59,837 bases of DNA, from contig JAEUKK010000073.1 of NCBI GenBank assembly GCA_016792625.1, positions 1 through 59,837 on the forward strand. Direction: 5' to 3'. The notes beneath the pieces are model-generated. The model ran no database searches and was not told the DNA's origin. It saw only the letters and a program-made list of their open reading frames with translations. Shown in pieces: positions 52,949-59,837 of the stretch. How positions within the stretch are numbered: the first letter of the stretch is position 1; each line of letters starts with the position of its first letter. The position numbers and the translations under genes are program-made. This DNA is from Deltaproteobacteria bacterium. GTDB lineage: Bacteria; Myxococcota_A; UBA796; UBA2385.

Positions 52949-55900
52949 TCATGGGCATGTGGCGTATGCGCTCGGGCTCGCCGTCGCCCCGCTGGGCAAG
53001 CGCGTCCGGATCCGCCCGACGCCCCCCGTTCCGCCGCGCGTCGTGCTGCCCCCAGCCTCGGACCCGATGCCGCCGATCGCGCCTGCGGCCGAGAGCGAGC
53101 CCGAAGAGGCGCTCAGGCTCGCTGCTCCGACGAAGATGGTGCCACCTGCGCCGCCGCCGCCCCCGCCCGGAGAGGCCGCGCTGCCGGAGTAGTAGCCGTT
53201 CTCTCCGCCGGCGCCGTTCGACAGGACCGCCCCCGTCAGGCGCAGGGTGCCCGCCGAGAAGAGCACCGCGCCGCCCCCGGCCCCGCCGCCCCCGCCGTAT
53301 GAGCCGCCGTCGGCGTCAGAGTCGAGGCCCCCGCCGCCACCGCCCCCGCCGAAAATGAGCCGCGAGAGGGCGCTGTCGCCCGCCACACCGCCGCCGGTGC
53401 CGGGCGTGTTGCCCCAGCCGCTGATCGTGCCGCCCGCCGTGCCGACGGTCGCGTAGCCGCCGCCGCCGCCGCCAGCGTGGGTGAGGCTCGGGGACAGGCC
53501 GCCGCCGCCGCCGACGCCGTTGGCCGCGGTGCTGCTGCCGCCCAGGCTGGTGAGGCCCTGGCCTTGGTAGCCGGCCGCCGTGCGGCTGCCCTGGCGCGCA
53601 CCCCCCAGGTAGCCCCGGCCGCTGGCGTCGATGTTGCCCCGCAGGTCGAGGGTGCCGCTGACCACAAAGGGCATCAGGCCGCCGCCTGGGCTCGATGTTC
53701 CGCTCCAGGTGGGGGCAGCCCAGGTGACGCCGGAGTTGACCGTCACGCCGCTGTATTGGCGCACCCGCAGCACCCACACGCTGTCGGCCGAGGACTGGGC
53801 CACGCTGACCGGGGTGGAGAGGCTCAGGCGGCCGGTGGCGGTGCTGGAGACGCTCAGGACCTCCCACGCGCCGGCGTTCGCGCCGAAGACGCTGACCACC
53901 AGGGCCAGATCGCCGGCCGACCAGCCGGCGCTGCTCGCCACGGTCAGGCTGGTGGCGCCGACCGCTGCGCCGCCGCTGAGCGTGGTGGTCGTCGTCGAGA
54001 AGGTCGCGCTGGAGCTCAAGGTCAGCGCGCCGTCGCGGCCGTCACCCAGGGGCAGGGTGTAGCCGTCGCAGTCGGTGTCGACGCAGTCCCAGCGCTCGGG
54101 TGCCCCGGGGTAGGTCGTGGCCGCGCTGTCGTTGCAGTCGGCGGCGACGCTGACGTAGCCGGCCGGCGCGCTGCAGGAGCTTGCGGTGACCCCGGTGGTG
54201 CCGTAGCCATCGCTGTCGGCGTCGCGGTACCAGGTCGAGGTCGAGGCGCCGCTCAGCGAGCTGTCGGCGTCGTCGATGAGCGCGTCGCAGTCGTCATCGC
54301 GGCTGTTGCAGACCTCGGACGCCCCGGGGTTGACCGCGGCCAGGGCGTCGTCGCAGTCGGTGGCGCTGGCCACATAGCCGCTGGCGGCGAGGCAGCTGCG
54401 GGCGCTGCGGCTGGGATCGCCGTAGCCGTCGCTGTCGCCGTCGCGGTACCAGGTCGAGGTCGAGGCGAGGCTGACCGAGGGGTCGGCGTCGTCGGTCAGC
54501 GTGTCGCAGTCGTCGTCGAGGCCGTTGCAGGCCTCGGTGGCGCCGGGGTTGACCGCGGCCCGCGTGTCGTCACAGTCGGCCGCGCTGGCCACAAATCCCG
54601 AGGGGGCGGCGCAGGCCCGGCTGGTGGTCGCCGCGGCGCCGTAGCTGTCGCCGTCGGCGTCGCGGTACCAGGTGGCCGTGCTGGCCGCGCTGAGGCTGGC
54701 GTCGGCGTCGTCAATCTGCGCATCGCAGTCGTCGTCGAGGCTGTTGCAGACCTCGGTCGCGCTGGGGTTGACCGCCCCGCGCAGGTCGTCGCAGTCGCCG
54801 GCCCGGCTCACGCCGAGGGCCGGGGCGAGGCAGCTGCGGCTGCTGCGCGCGGGATCACCGTAGCTGTCGCCATCCGCGTCGGTGTACCAGGTGGCGGCGC
54901 TGCTTAGGCTGAGGCCCGGGTCGGCGTCGTCGACCGCCGCGTCGCAGTCGTCGTCGAGGCCGTTGCAGACCTCGGTGGCCGTCGGGTGGATGGCGGCCGC
55001 GGTGTCGACGCAGTCCCCCGGGGTGGCGACCTCGCCGGGCGCCGCAACGCAGGCCCGCCGCAGGGTCGCGGTGGCACCAAAACCGTCACCGTCGCCGTCG
55101 GTGTACCAGCTCGAGGCCAAGCTGAGGTTGAGATCGACGTCAGCGTCGTCAACCTGCGCGTCGCAGTCGTCGTCAACCCCGTTGCAGACCTCGACCGCGC
55201 TCGGGCGCACCGCCGCTCGGGCGTCGTCGCAGTCGGTGGCGTCGGCCACGAAGCCGGCCGGCTGCAGGCAGGCGCGGATCGCCGCACCGGGGTCGCCAAA
55301 GCCGTCACCGTCGGCGTCTCGGTGCCAGACCCGCCCCGTCGACAGCAGCAGGTCGGGGTCGGCGTCGTCGGAGAGGCCGTCGCAGTCGTCATCGACGCCG
55401 TTGCAGGTCTCAACCGCGCCGGGGTTGACCGCGAGGGTGCGGTCGTCGCAGTCGGTGTCGTCGGAGACCGCGCCGGCGGGCGTCGCGCAGGCGATCACCT
55501 CGTCGAGCGGGTCGCCGTAGCTGTCGCCGTCGTCATCTTCGTAGAACGAGCTGCCCGTGCTCAGATCGACGCTGGGGTCGGCGTCGTCGGTCAGCGTGTC
55601 GCAGTCGTCGTCGACGAGGTTGCAGACCTCGAGCGCGTCGGGGCGCCGGTCGGGGTCGGCGTCGTCGCAGTCGCGGCAGGCGGGGAAGGTGTCGCCGTCG
55701 CGATCTTCGTAGGCCACGCTGCCGTCGCAGTTCCAGTCGGTCGGGTCGGTGCAGTCGGTCTCGGGCGCGTCGGGGTAGAAGCGGTCGTCGAGATCATCGC
55801 AGTCGCCGGGCTGATCGGCGTAGCCGACCGGGGCGGCGCAGGCCTGGGTGGTGCGGTCGGGCAGGCCAAAGCCGTCGCCGTCTTTGTCTTCGTACCAGGT

Positions 55901-56548
55901 GGCGCCCACGCCCTCGTCGACCTCGCCGTCGCAGTCGTTGTCTTGCTCGTCGCAGACCTCGGCCGCGCCGGGGTTGGCCGCCGCGCTGCCGTCGTCGCAG
56001 TCGGTGGCGTCGAGCACCGCGCCCTCGACCGGCGTGCACGAGAGCACCGCGCTGGAGGGATCACCGAAGCCGTCGGCGTCGGCGTCGGCGTACCACTCGA
56101 CGAGGTCATCGTCGTCGGCGACGTCGTCGCAGTCATTGTCGAGGCCGTCGCAGAGCTCGGCCGCGCCGGGGAAGACCGTCGGGTCGCTGTCGTCGCAGTC
56201 GGTGCCCGCGCTGGCCGCGCCGTCGGGCGGGGCGCAGGCCTCGGTGGCCGCGTCGGGGTCACCAAAGCCGTCGGCGTCGGCGTCGGCGTACCAGGTTGAG
56301 GTCACGCCCTCATCGACCTGCCCGTCGCAATTGTTGTCGATGCCGTCACAGAGCTCGACCGCGCCGGGGTTGACCGTCGCGTCGCCCTCGGCGCAGTCAT
56401 CTTCGCCGAAGAAGCCGTCGCCGTCGCTGTCATCGGCGGCGGTGTCGAGGCTGAGCGCGCCGCCGCTCTGGGTGGGCTTTTCGCCCGCGCAGGCGCTGAG
56501 CGCGAGGGCGGCGCAGAGAGAGAGGGCGGTGCGGGGCGAGGCGCGCAT
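52949..56548 (-). CDS. Giant MopE-like acidic repeat lipoprotein with Gly-rich C-terminus
   Basis: A 1199-residue lipoprotein: signal ending SACAG (Cys at lipobox), then twelve MopE-type units of about 73 residues in which DCDD...NPGAxEVCNGxDDDCDxxxDDAD recurs. This family pattern probably binds calcium or copper (MopE-type). The repeats are near-identical in the middle, so the DNA itself is a tandem array liable to recombination. A beta-sandwich-like module (about 830-930) is followed by a very Gly-rich C-terminus with GGGGGGAGGTIFVGAA and GGTGGVGRIRTRL, an adhesin-like surface module. No MYXO-CTERM tail is seen. GGAGCCCCC precedes the ATG. An antisense open frame is a shadow. Confidence 0.88.
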   Translation of the reverse strand: MRASPRTALSLCAALALSACAGEKPTQSGGALSLDTAADDSDGDGFFGEDDCAEGDATVNPGAVELCDGIDNNCDGQVDEGVTSTWYADADADGFGDPDAATEACAPPDGAASAGTDCDDSDPTVFPGAAELCDGLDNDCDDVADDDDLVEWYADADADGFGDPSSAVLSCTPVEGAVLDATDCDDGSAAANPGAAEVCDEQDNDCDGEVDEGVGATWYEDKDGDGFGLPDRTTQACAAPVGYADQPGDCDDLDDRFYPDAPETDCTDPTDWNCDGSVAYEDRDGDTFPACRDCDDADPDRRPDALEVCNLVDDDCDTLTDDADPSVDLSTGSSFYEDDDGDSYGDPLDEVIACATPAGAVSDDTDCDDRTLAVNPGAVETCNGVDDDCDGLSDDADPDLLLSTGRVWHRDADGDGFGDPGAAIRACLQPAGFVADATDCDDARAAVRPSAVEVCNGVDDDCDAQVDDADVDLNLSLASSWYTDGDGDGFGATATLRRACVAAPGEVATPGDCVDTAAAIHPTATEVCNGLDDDCDAAVDDADPGLSLSSAATWYTDADGDSYGDPARSSRSCLAPALGVSRAGDCDDLRGAVNPSATEVCNSLDDDCDAQIDDADASLSAASTATWYRDADGDSYGAAATTSRACAAPSGFVASAADCDDTRAAVNPGATEACNGLDDDCDTLTDDADPSVSLASTSTWYRDGDSDGYGDPSRSARSCLAASGYVASATDCDDALAAVNPGASEVCNSRDDDCDALIDDADSSLSGASTSTWYRDADSDGYGTTGVTASSCSAPAGYVSVAADCNDSAATTYPGAPERWDCVDTDCDGYTLPLGDGRDGALTLSSSATFSTTTTTLSGGAAVGATSLTVASSAGWSAGDLALVVSVFGANAGAWEVLSVSSTATGRLSLSTPVSVAQSSADSVWVLRVRQYSGVTVNSGVTWAAPTWSGTSSPGGGLMPFVVSGTLDLRGNIDASGRGYLGGARQGSRTAAGYQGQGLTSLGGSSTAANGVGGGGGLSPSLTHAGGGGGGYATVGTAGGTISGWGNTPGTGGGVAGDSALSRLIFGGGGGGGGLDSDADGGSYGGGGGAGGGAVLFSAGTLRLTGAVLSNGAGGENGYYSGSAASPGGGGGGAGGTIFVGAASLSASSGSLSAAGAIGGIGSEAGGSTTRGGTGGVGRIRTRLPSGATASPSAYATCP

Positions 56549-56634
56549 GGGGGCTCCGGGGTGCGGGCCGAGTCTACCGCAGCCACCCCGGCCCCCTGCG
56601 GGGAATTGCGCAGGCCAGGGGCGGCCCGCCGCGC

Positions 56635-57492
56635 TCAGCCCTGCAGCGCGCGGGGCCGGGCGTAGATGGCGAAGTCCCGCGCGCGATGGCCCAGGTCGGC
56701 CGCCGCCTGCATGGCCGCCGCGACCGCGGGCAGCACGATGAGGCCGTCGGGGCCCTGGGCGGCCTCGATCATGAGCCGCACGTCTTTTTGGGCCATCTCG
56801 AGCGCGAAGCTGGTCGGGCCGCTGGGCGCGCGGCCGATGCGCTGGGCGAAGGGCACCAGGGCGCCGCCGGGCTTGAAGACGTCGAAGAGGGCGAGGGTGT
56901 CGGGGGCGCTGAGGCCCTGGGCCTCGCCGAGGCTGAGCACGTCGCCCATCAGGCCCGACATGCCGACGATGACGGCGTTCCCGCACAGCTTGTAAATGGC
57001 AGCGAGGTCGGGGCGCGGCCCCACATGCCAGAGCTTGCCGGTCAGGCTGGCGAGGTGGGCCTGCACTTCGGCGATCTCGTCGGCGGGGCCAGCGACGAGC
57101 ATCAGGCCCGTGCCGGCGCGGGTGTCGGACGGCCCCATAAAGACAGGCGCGTGCAGGTAGCGGAGGCCGGCGGCCTGCAGACGGGCGCGGCGGGCGGCCA
57201 CCCGGGCGGGCAGGTTGGTGCAGTGGTCGAGCACCCAGGCCTCGGCGGAGATCGACCCGGCGGCTGCGTCGAGCACAGCGTCGACCGCGTCATCTTCGGG
57301 CAGGAGCAGGTGGATGTAGGCCGCGCCGGCCACCGCCGCGGCCGGATCGGCGGCGGGTGAGGCGACGGCGCGCAGGGCCTCGGCTTTGGCGGGGCTGCGG
57401 TTCCAAACGGTGACCTGGTGGCCATTCTCGGCGAGCCGATGGACCATCCCGGCGCCGAGCAGGCCGGCGCCGATCACGGTGACATGGGACAT
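56635..57492 (-). CDS. Beta-hydroxyacid dehydrogenase family oxidoreductase (3-HIBADH-like)
   Basis: A 285-residue NAD(P)-dependent dehydrogenase. MSHVTVIGAGLLGAGM is the Rossmann motif; the substrate region has APVFMGPSDTRAGTG (counterpart of the DAPVSGG block), and the catalytic Lys lies in YKLCGNAV with the following Asn. The C-terminal helical domain has MAQKDVRLMIEAA. The family includes 3-hydroxyisobutyrate, tartronate semialdehyde and GLYR1-type reductases; the substrate here is open. GGAGCCCCCCTCC precedes ATG 57492. It lies 18 bases after the CARF-like/deaminase stop on the same strand, so it may be co-expressed with it. Confidence 0.9.
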   Translation of the reverse strand: MSHVTVIGAGLLGAGMVHRLAENGHQVTVWNRSPAKAEALRAVASPAADPAAAVAGAAYIHLLLPEDDAVDAVLDAAAGSISAEAWVLDHCTNLPARVAARRARLQAAGLRYLHAPVFMGPSDTRAGTGLMLVAGPADEIAEVQAHLASLTGKLWHVGPRPDLAAIYKLCGNAVIVGMSGLMGDVLSLGEAQGLSAPDTLALFDVFKPGGALVPFAQRIGRAPSGPTSFALEMAQKDVRLMIEAAQGPDGLIVLPAVAAAMQAAADLGHRARDFAIYARPRALQG

Positions 57493-57510
57493 GGAGGGGG
57501 GCTCCTTCGC

Positions 57511-58731
57511 TCAGCTGGGGCTGAGCGGCTGGTGGTAGACCTGGGTGAGCGCCGGGCCGTCAAAGGTCAAGATCTGCAGGCCAGGGTTGACCTCGCTGAC
57601 CTTGCGCAGCCACTCTTGGCAAGCGCCGCAGGGCCCGAGCCGATCTTGGCCATCGAGGCCGACGATGGCCACCGCTTCGATATCGGCCCGGTTCAGGGTC
57701 GGGCGGGCGACAAAGGCGCTGCCGATGGCGTTGCGCTCGGCGCAGAGGCTGCCCGTGGGCAGGCTGACCTCGAGGTTGACCCCGCGGTGGGCGCGCAGGC
57801 TGCCGTCGGGCTCGCGCGTGATGATGGCGGCCAGCACCTCTTTTTGGCCTTTGCGGAACCAAAAGGCGGCCTCACCCTTGGCCTCGCGGGCGCGGAGCGG
57901 GCGCTGCGCGGTGTAGTCGACCACCCAGGCGCGCAGGGCCTGCAGCGCCGCCTTGCCGACATCATCGAGCTGGTCGACCTTCAGGGGCACCGAGGCGCCG
58001 ACATCGTGCATGTGCGTGGTGCGGCAGCCGAAGGGGACCGGGCGGCCCTGCGCGTCGAGCGCGGGCTCTTGGCGGGCGTTGGGCACGGTCAAGATCTGCG
58101 GCTGCCAGCGGTGCAGGGCGGTGACCAGGCCGGCGAGCATGGCCGCGGTGCCGGTGCTCGCTGAGAGCGTGACCCTGAGGTGTTTGTGCCAAAGGCCGGC
58201 GTGCTCCTTCGCGATGGCCACGGCTTCGGCCTCGATCGGGCGCTGCACCCGCTCATACAGCGCGCTCGGGTCGAGGGCGAAGGCGTCGGGCAGGTGCACG
58301 TGGCGCAGCTCGGCGCGGGCGTCGAGGCCGAGCGTGGCCCAGCGGGCGGCGCACATGCGGCGCAAGGTGGCGGAGAGGGCCTCTGGGCTGTTGTTCTCGC
58401 GGGGTTTGCCCGCGGTGAGCAGCAGGACGAGGAGGCGGTCGGGCGGCTGGAGCTGGGCCTCGACGGCGTCGAGGGCGGCGCCCAACAGCGGCATGTGGAG
58501 GAGCGTGATCGCGCCCCCGTCGTCACTCTCGCCATCGGGGCGGAGCAGGGGCGCGGCCAGCCGCAGGCAGGCGGGGGCCGCGTAGGTCGCGTCGCCGACC
58601 TGGGGGGCGAGGCGCTCGCCGAGCGCGCGCAGGCCGCCGCCGCGGGGCCGGCGGATCTGCGGGGCACCATCGGCGTCTGCGATGAGGTAGACGTCGTGGT
58701 GGCCGACGTTGTGGACGAGGAGGTGAAGCAT
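57511..58731 (-). CDS. CARF-like Rossmann sensor fused to cytidine deaminase
   Basis: A 406-residue fusion. The N-terminal part (1-225) begins LLVHNVGHHDVYLIAD and holds LLVLLLTAGKPRENN, then VTLSASTGTAAMLAGLVTAL (187-206); the ordering of a first strand with G-H-D, a T-x-G strand and a late S-x-GT loop followed by TVPNARQ is how CARF nucleotide-binding domains look. The C-terminal part (about 285-395) is a T-type cytidine deaminase with the zinc site CAE (330-332) and PCGAC (367-371), so catalysis looks intact. Such sensor-effector fusions are typical of cyclic-oligonucleotide immune systems, but no cas genes or CRISPR array lie in view. A dyad at 58798 precedes it. The CARF assignment is by pattern only; the deaminase assignment is firm. 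Confidence 0.7.
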   Translation of the reverse strand: MLHLLVHNVGHHDVYLIADADGAPQIRRPRGGGLRALGERLAPQVGDATYAAPACLRLAAPLLRPDGESDDGGAITLLHMPLLGAALDAVEAQLQPPDRLLVLLLTAGKPRENNSPEALSATLRRMCAARWATLGLDARAELRHVHLPDAFALDPSALYERVQRPIEAEAVAIAKEHAGLWHKHLRVTLSASTGTAAMLAGLVTALHRWQPQILTVPNARQEPALDAQGRPVPFGCRTTHMHDVGASVPLKVDQLDDVGKAALQALRAWVVDYTAQRPLRAREAKGEAAFWFRKGQKEVLAAIITREPDGSLRAHRGVNLEVSLPTGSLCAERNAIGSAFVARPTLNRADIEAVAIVGLDGQDRLGPCGACQEWLRKVSEVNPGLQILTFDGPALTQVYHQPLSPS

Positions 58732-58797
58732 GGGCCCTGCGCAGGGCCGCAGTATGCCTGATCGCCGCGGTCCTGCCCGCCTGGCCTCAACTCATGT

Positions 58798-58826
58798 CGA
58801 CAATGGTGACTGGTAGGCCATTGTCG
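58798..58826. promoter_or_regulatory. Perfect 9-base dyad upstream of the CARF-like/deaminase gene
   Basis: CGACAATGG (58798-58806) and CCATTGTCG (58818-58826) form a perfect inverted repeat with an 11-base spacer, about 67 bases upstream of the start codon. It may be an operator or a leader hairpin. Confidence 0.55.
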
Positions 58827-59584
58827 TCGTGCTTGGGCGCGGGGCGCTGCCTGGCCCTTGACCCGCCGCGGGGCGCACGCTATCGACGCCGGGCTCGCGG
58901 GGTGGGTCTCCCACCTTGCGCCATGCCGACCGGCACCGACCCGCGCACCTGACCCTCGGGTCGCCGCGCAGGTCCGACCAACCAGCCCCGGGAACAGCGT
59001 ACTGCGCGTCCCTCTGGTGGTCCCCCAGGGCTCAGCCCACGGGGTGGTGGCGGCCGCGGGGCCCCCTGAAAAGGGCCCTCAGGGCGCACCGAGTGGGGCG
59101 ATGCCCCGCTGTCGGCCAGTCGAGCATGCGCAGCCGTGCGATGGCACCGCCCTCTGGGTGGTCTCGGCGGCACGCGGTGGGGCCTCGCCCCGCCCCGGCG
59201 CAGGTGGCTCAAGTCTGGGCCGCCCACATCCGCTCTGCAGCGCACGGCCCCGCCTCGGCGGCGCGGCGCGCTCAGGGCCCCGGCCGCTCTCCTCGGGCGG
59301 CTGGCCGCGCGCCCCCGTCGACGCCCCGCGTCGGCTGGGGAGCTCTTTTGTATTGTGATTTGTCTCCCCACCGCCCCGCGCGAAACGGCCAAAATAAAAT
59401 GGTCGGCGGGCCTGGACGCCCCGACGAGGGGTCGATAGAGGGTGGGGGTCGGCGGGAGCGCGACGGCGGCGAACAGCCAAAGCGCGCTCCATCGCGGTAG
59501 AGTCGAGGTCCTTGGCCTTGGTTCTCTCCGCGACGCCGGGTCGGCCCCGCGCCGAGTGAGAGTAAAAAATCTCCTCGGGTTGGG
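58827..59584. other. Gene-free region between the deaminase gene and the rRNA-type leader
   Basis: Open frames here have no family features, no convincing start signals and no codon bias. Only near the right end does composition become A+T-richer (GAGCTCTTTTGTATTGTGAT at about 59340-59360 and AAAATAAAATGG at about 59391-59402), possibly upstream promoter elements. Otherwise I see nothing. Confidence 0.6.
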
Positions 59585-59613
59585 TTGACAAACAGAACGG
59601 GCCTCGATAAGAA
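59585..59613 (+). promoter_or_regulatory. Sigma-70-type promoter, probable rRNA operon
   Basis: TTGACA (59585-59590) is followed after 15-17 bases by GATAAG/TAAGAA (59606-59613), a -35/-10 arrangement pointing right. An A+T-rich segment (AGTAAAAAATCTCC, about 59561-59574) lies upstream like an UP element. The downstream boxA-like leader supports an rRNA operon. Confidence 0.6.
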
Positions 59614-59837
59614 GCCCGAGTGAAGAGGCGGAGCGGCCGGGCGAGAGCCCGCGACGCAACAAGACTTCACCGCAGCGTTGGGTTCGCCCGCGCTGCACCC
59701 GTCGGGGCGCGAGCCCCGGTCCGGTCTTTGTGCTGGTCTTTGAAAAACAGGTAGCAGCTCTCGTTGATTGAAGAAGAGCTCATGGGCCTCCAGCCCGGTC
59801 CGCGCAAGCGGCCGAGCGGGGAGCGCCCCGGATCTGC
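59614..59837 (+). promoter_or_regulatory. rRNA-type leader with boxA-like sequence
   Basis: TGCTGGTCTTTGAAAAA at 59731-59747 resembles the boxA antitermination element and the TCTTTGAAA string that commonly precedes 16S rRNA genes. AGCTCT (59755-59760) and AGAGCT (near 59773) could start a processing stem. No 16S sequence itself is in the window, so the rRNA gene presumably begins just beyond its right edge. Confidence 0.6.

Noticed and set aside
52206..53192. Plus-strand open frame of 328 codons through the repeat region
   Set aside because: It is built from repeat copies and antisense to the giant MopE-like gene end; no start signal or codon bias.
58880..59698. Minus-strand open frame of 272 codons near the right edge
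   Set aside because: Arg/Pro-rich random composition, no family features and overlap with the rRNA-type promoter and leader.

Overview
The window is very G+C-rich DNA with almost exclusively G/C at codon third positions. It carries Myxococcota hallmarks: secreted proteins ending in a Cys/hydrophobic/Arg-rich MYXO-CTERM-type tail, MopE-like acidic Cys/Asp repeat lipoproteins, many Asp/Gly-linker lipoproteins, eukaryote-like Ser/Thr kinases and ether-lipid type enzymes. I infer a myxobacterium or close relative; species cannot be read from the sequence. It looks chromosomal: recA, comM, proC, HU and, at the right edge, what looks like an rRNA operon promoter and leader.

Layout. 0-5.5 kb (minus): two paralogous lamin-tail lipoproteins, an outer-surface protein, RlpA and a GH15-type hydrolase. 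5.5-13.2 kb (plus): ABC1/UbiB kinase, Smr-like protein, polytopic membrane protein, then an AGPS-like flavoprotein, a two-[4Fe-4S] protein and a diacylglycerol-kinase-family enzyme, probably a lipid-biosynthesis group. 13.2-19.6 kb (plus): HU, a MopE-like surface protein, and a Ser/Thr kinase overlapping a deaminase-fold protein. 19.6-29 kb (mostly minus): esterase, lipoproteins, ProC, hybrid histidine kinase, CoA-transferase, LOG protein, MopE-like lipoprotein. 29-36.6 kb (plus): a selenocysteine-containing lipoprotein peroxiredoxin (in-frame UGA plus SECIS-like hairpin), ceramidase-like protein, DnaJ-type chaperone, surface lipoprotein, porin-like protein, HEAT protein. 36.7-47.3 kb (minus): two coupled membrane proteins, recA, a small ORF coupled to comM, a lipoprotein and an M16 protease. 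47.3-52 kb (plus): epimerase, acyltransferase, MpaB-like protein, helical-repeat protein. 52-53 kb: gene-free, with an inverted pair of a structured dispersed repeat whose third copy opens the window. 53-58.7 kb (minus): giant MopE-like protein, a beta-hydroxyacid dehydrogenase and a CARF-like/cytidine deaminase fusion. 58.7-59.8 kb: non-coding, ending in the rRNA-type leader.

The two observations most worth attention are the peroxiredoxin with UGA at its peroxidatic cysteine (29390-29392), followed at once by a hairpin resembling the fdhF SECIS, and the protein at 57511-58731, which joins a CARF-like Rossmann sensor to an intact cytidine deaminase with no cas genes or CRISPR array nearby. 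Overlapping stop/start junctions (ATGA, GTGA, TGATG) are frequent, so many genes are probably translationally coupled.
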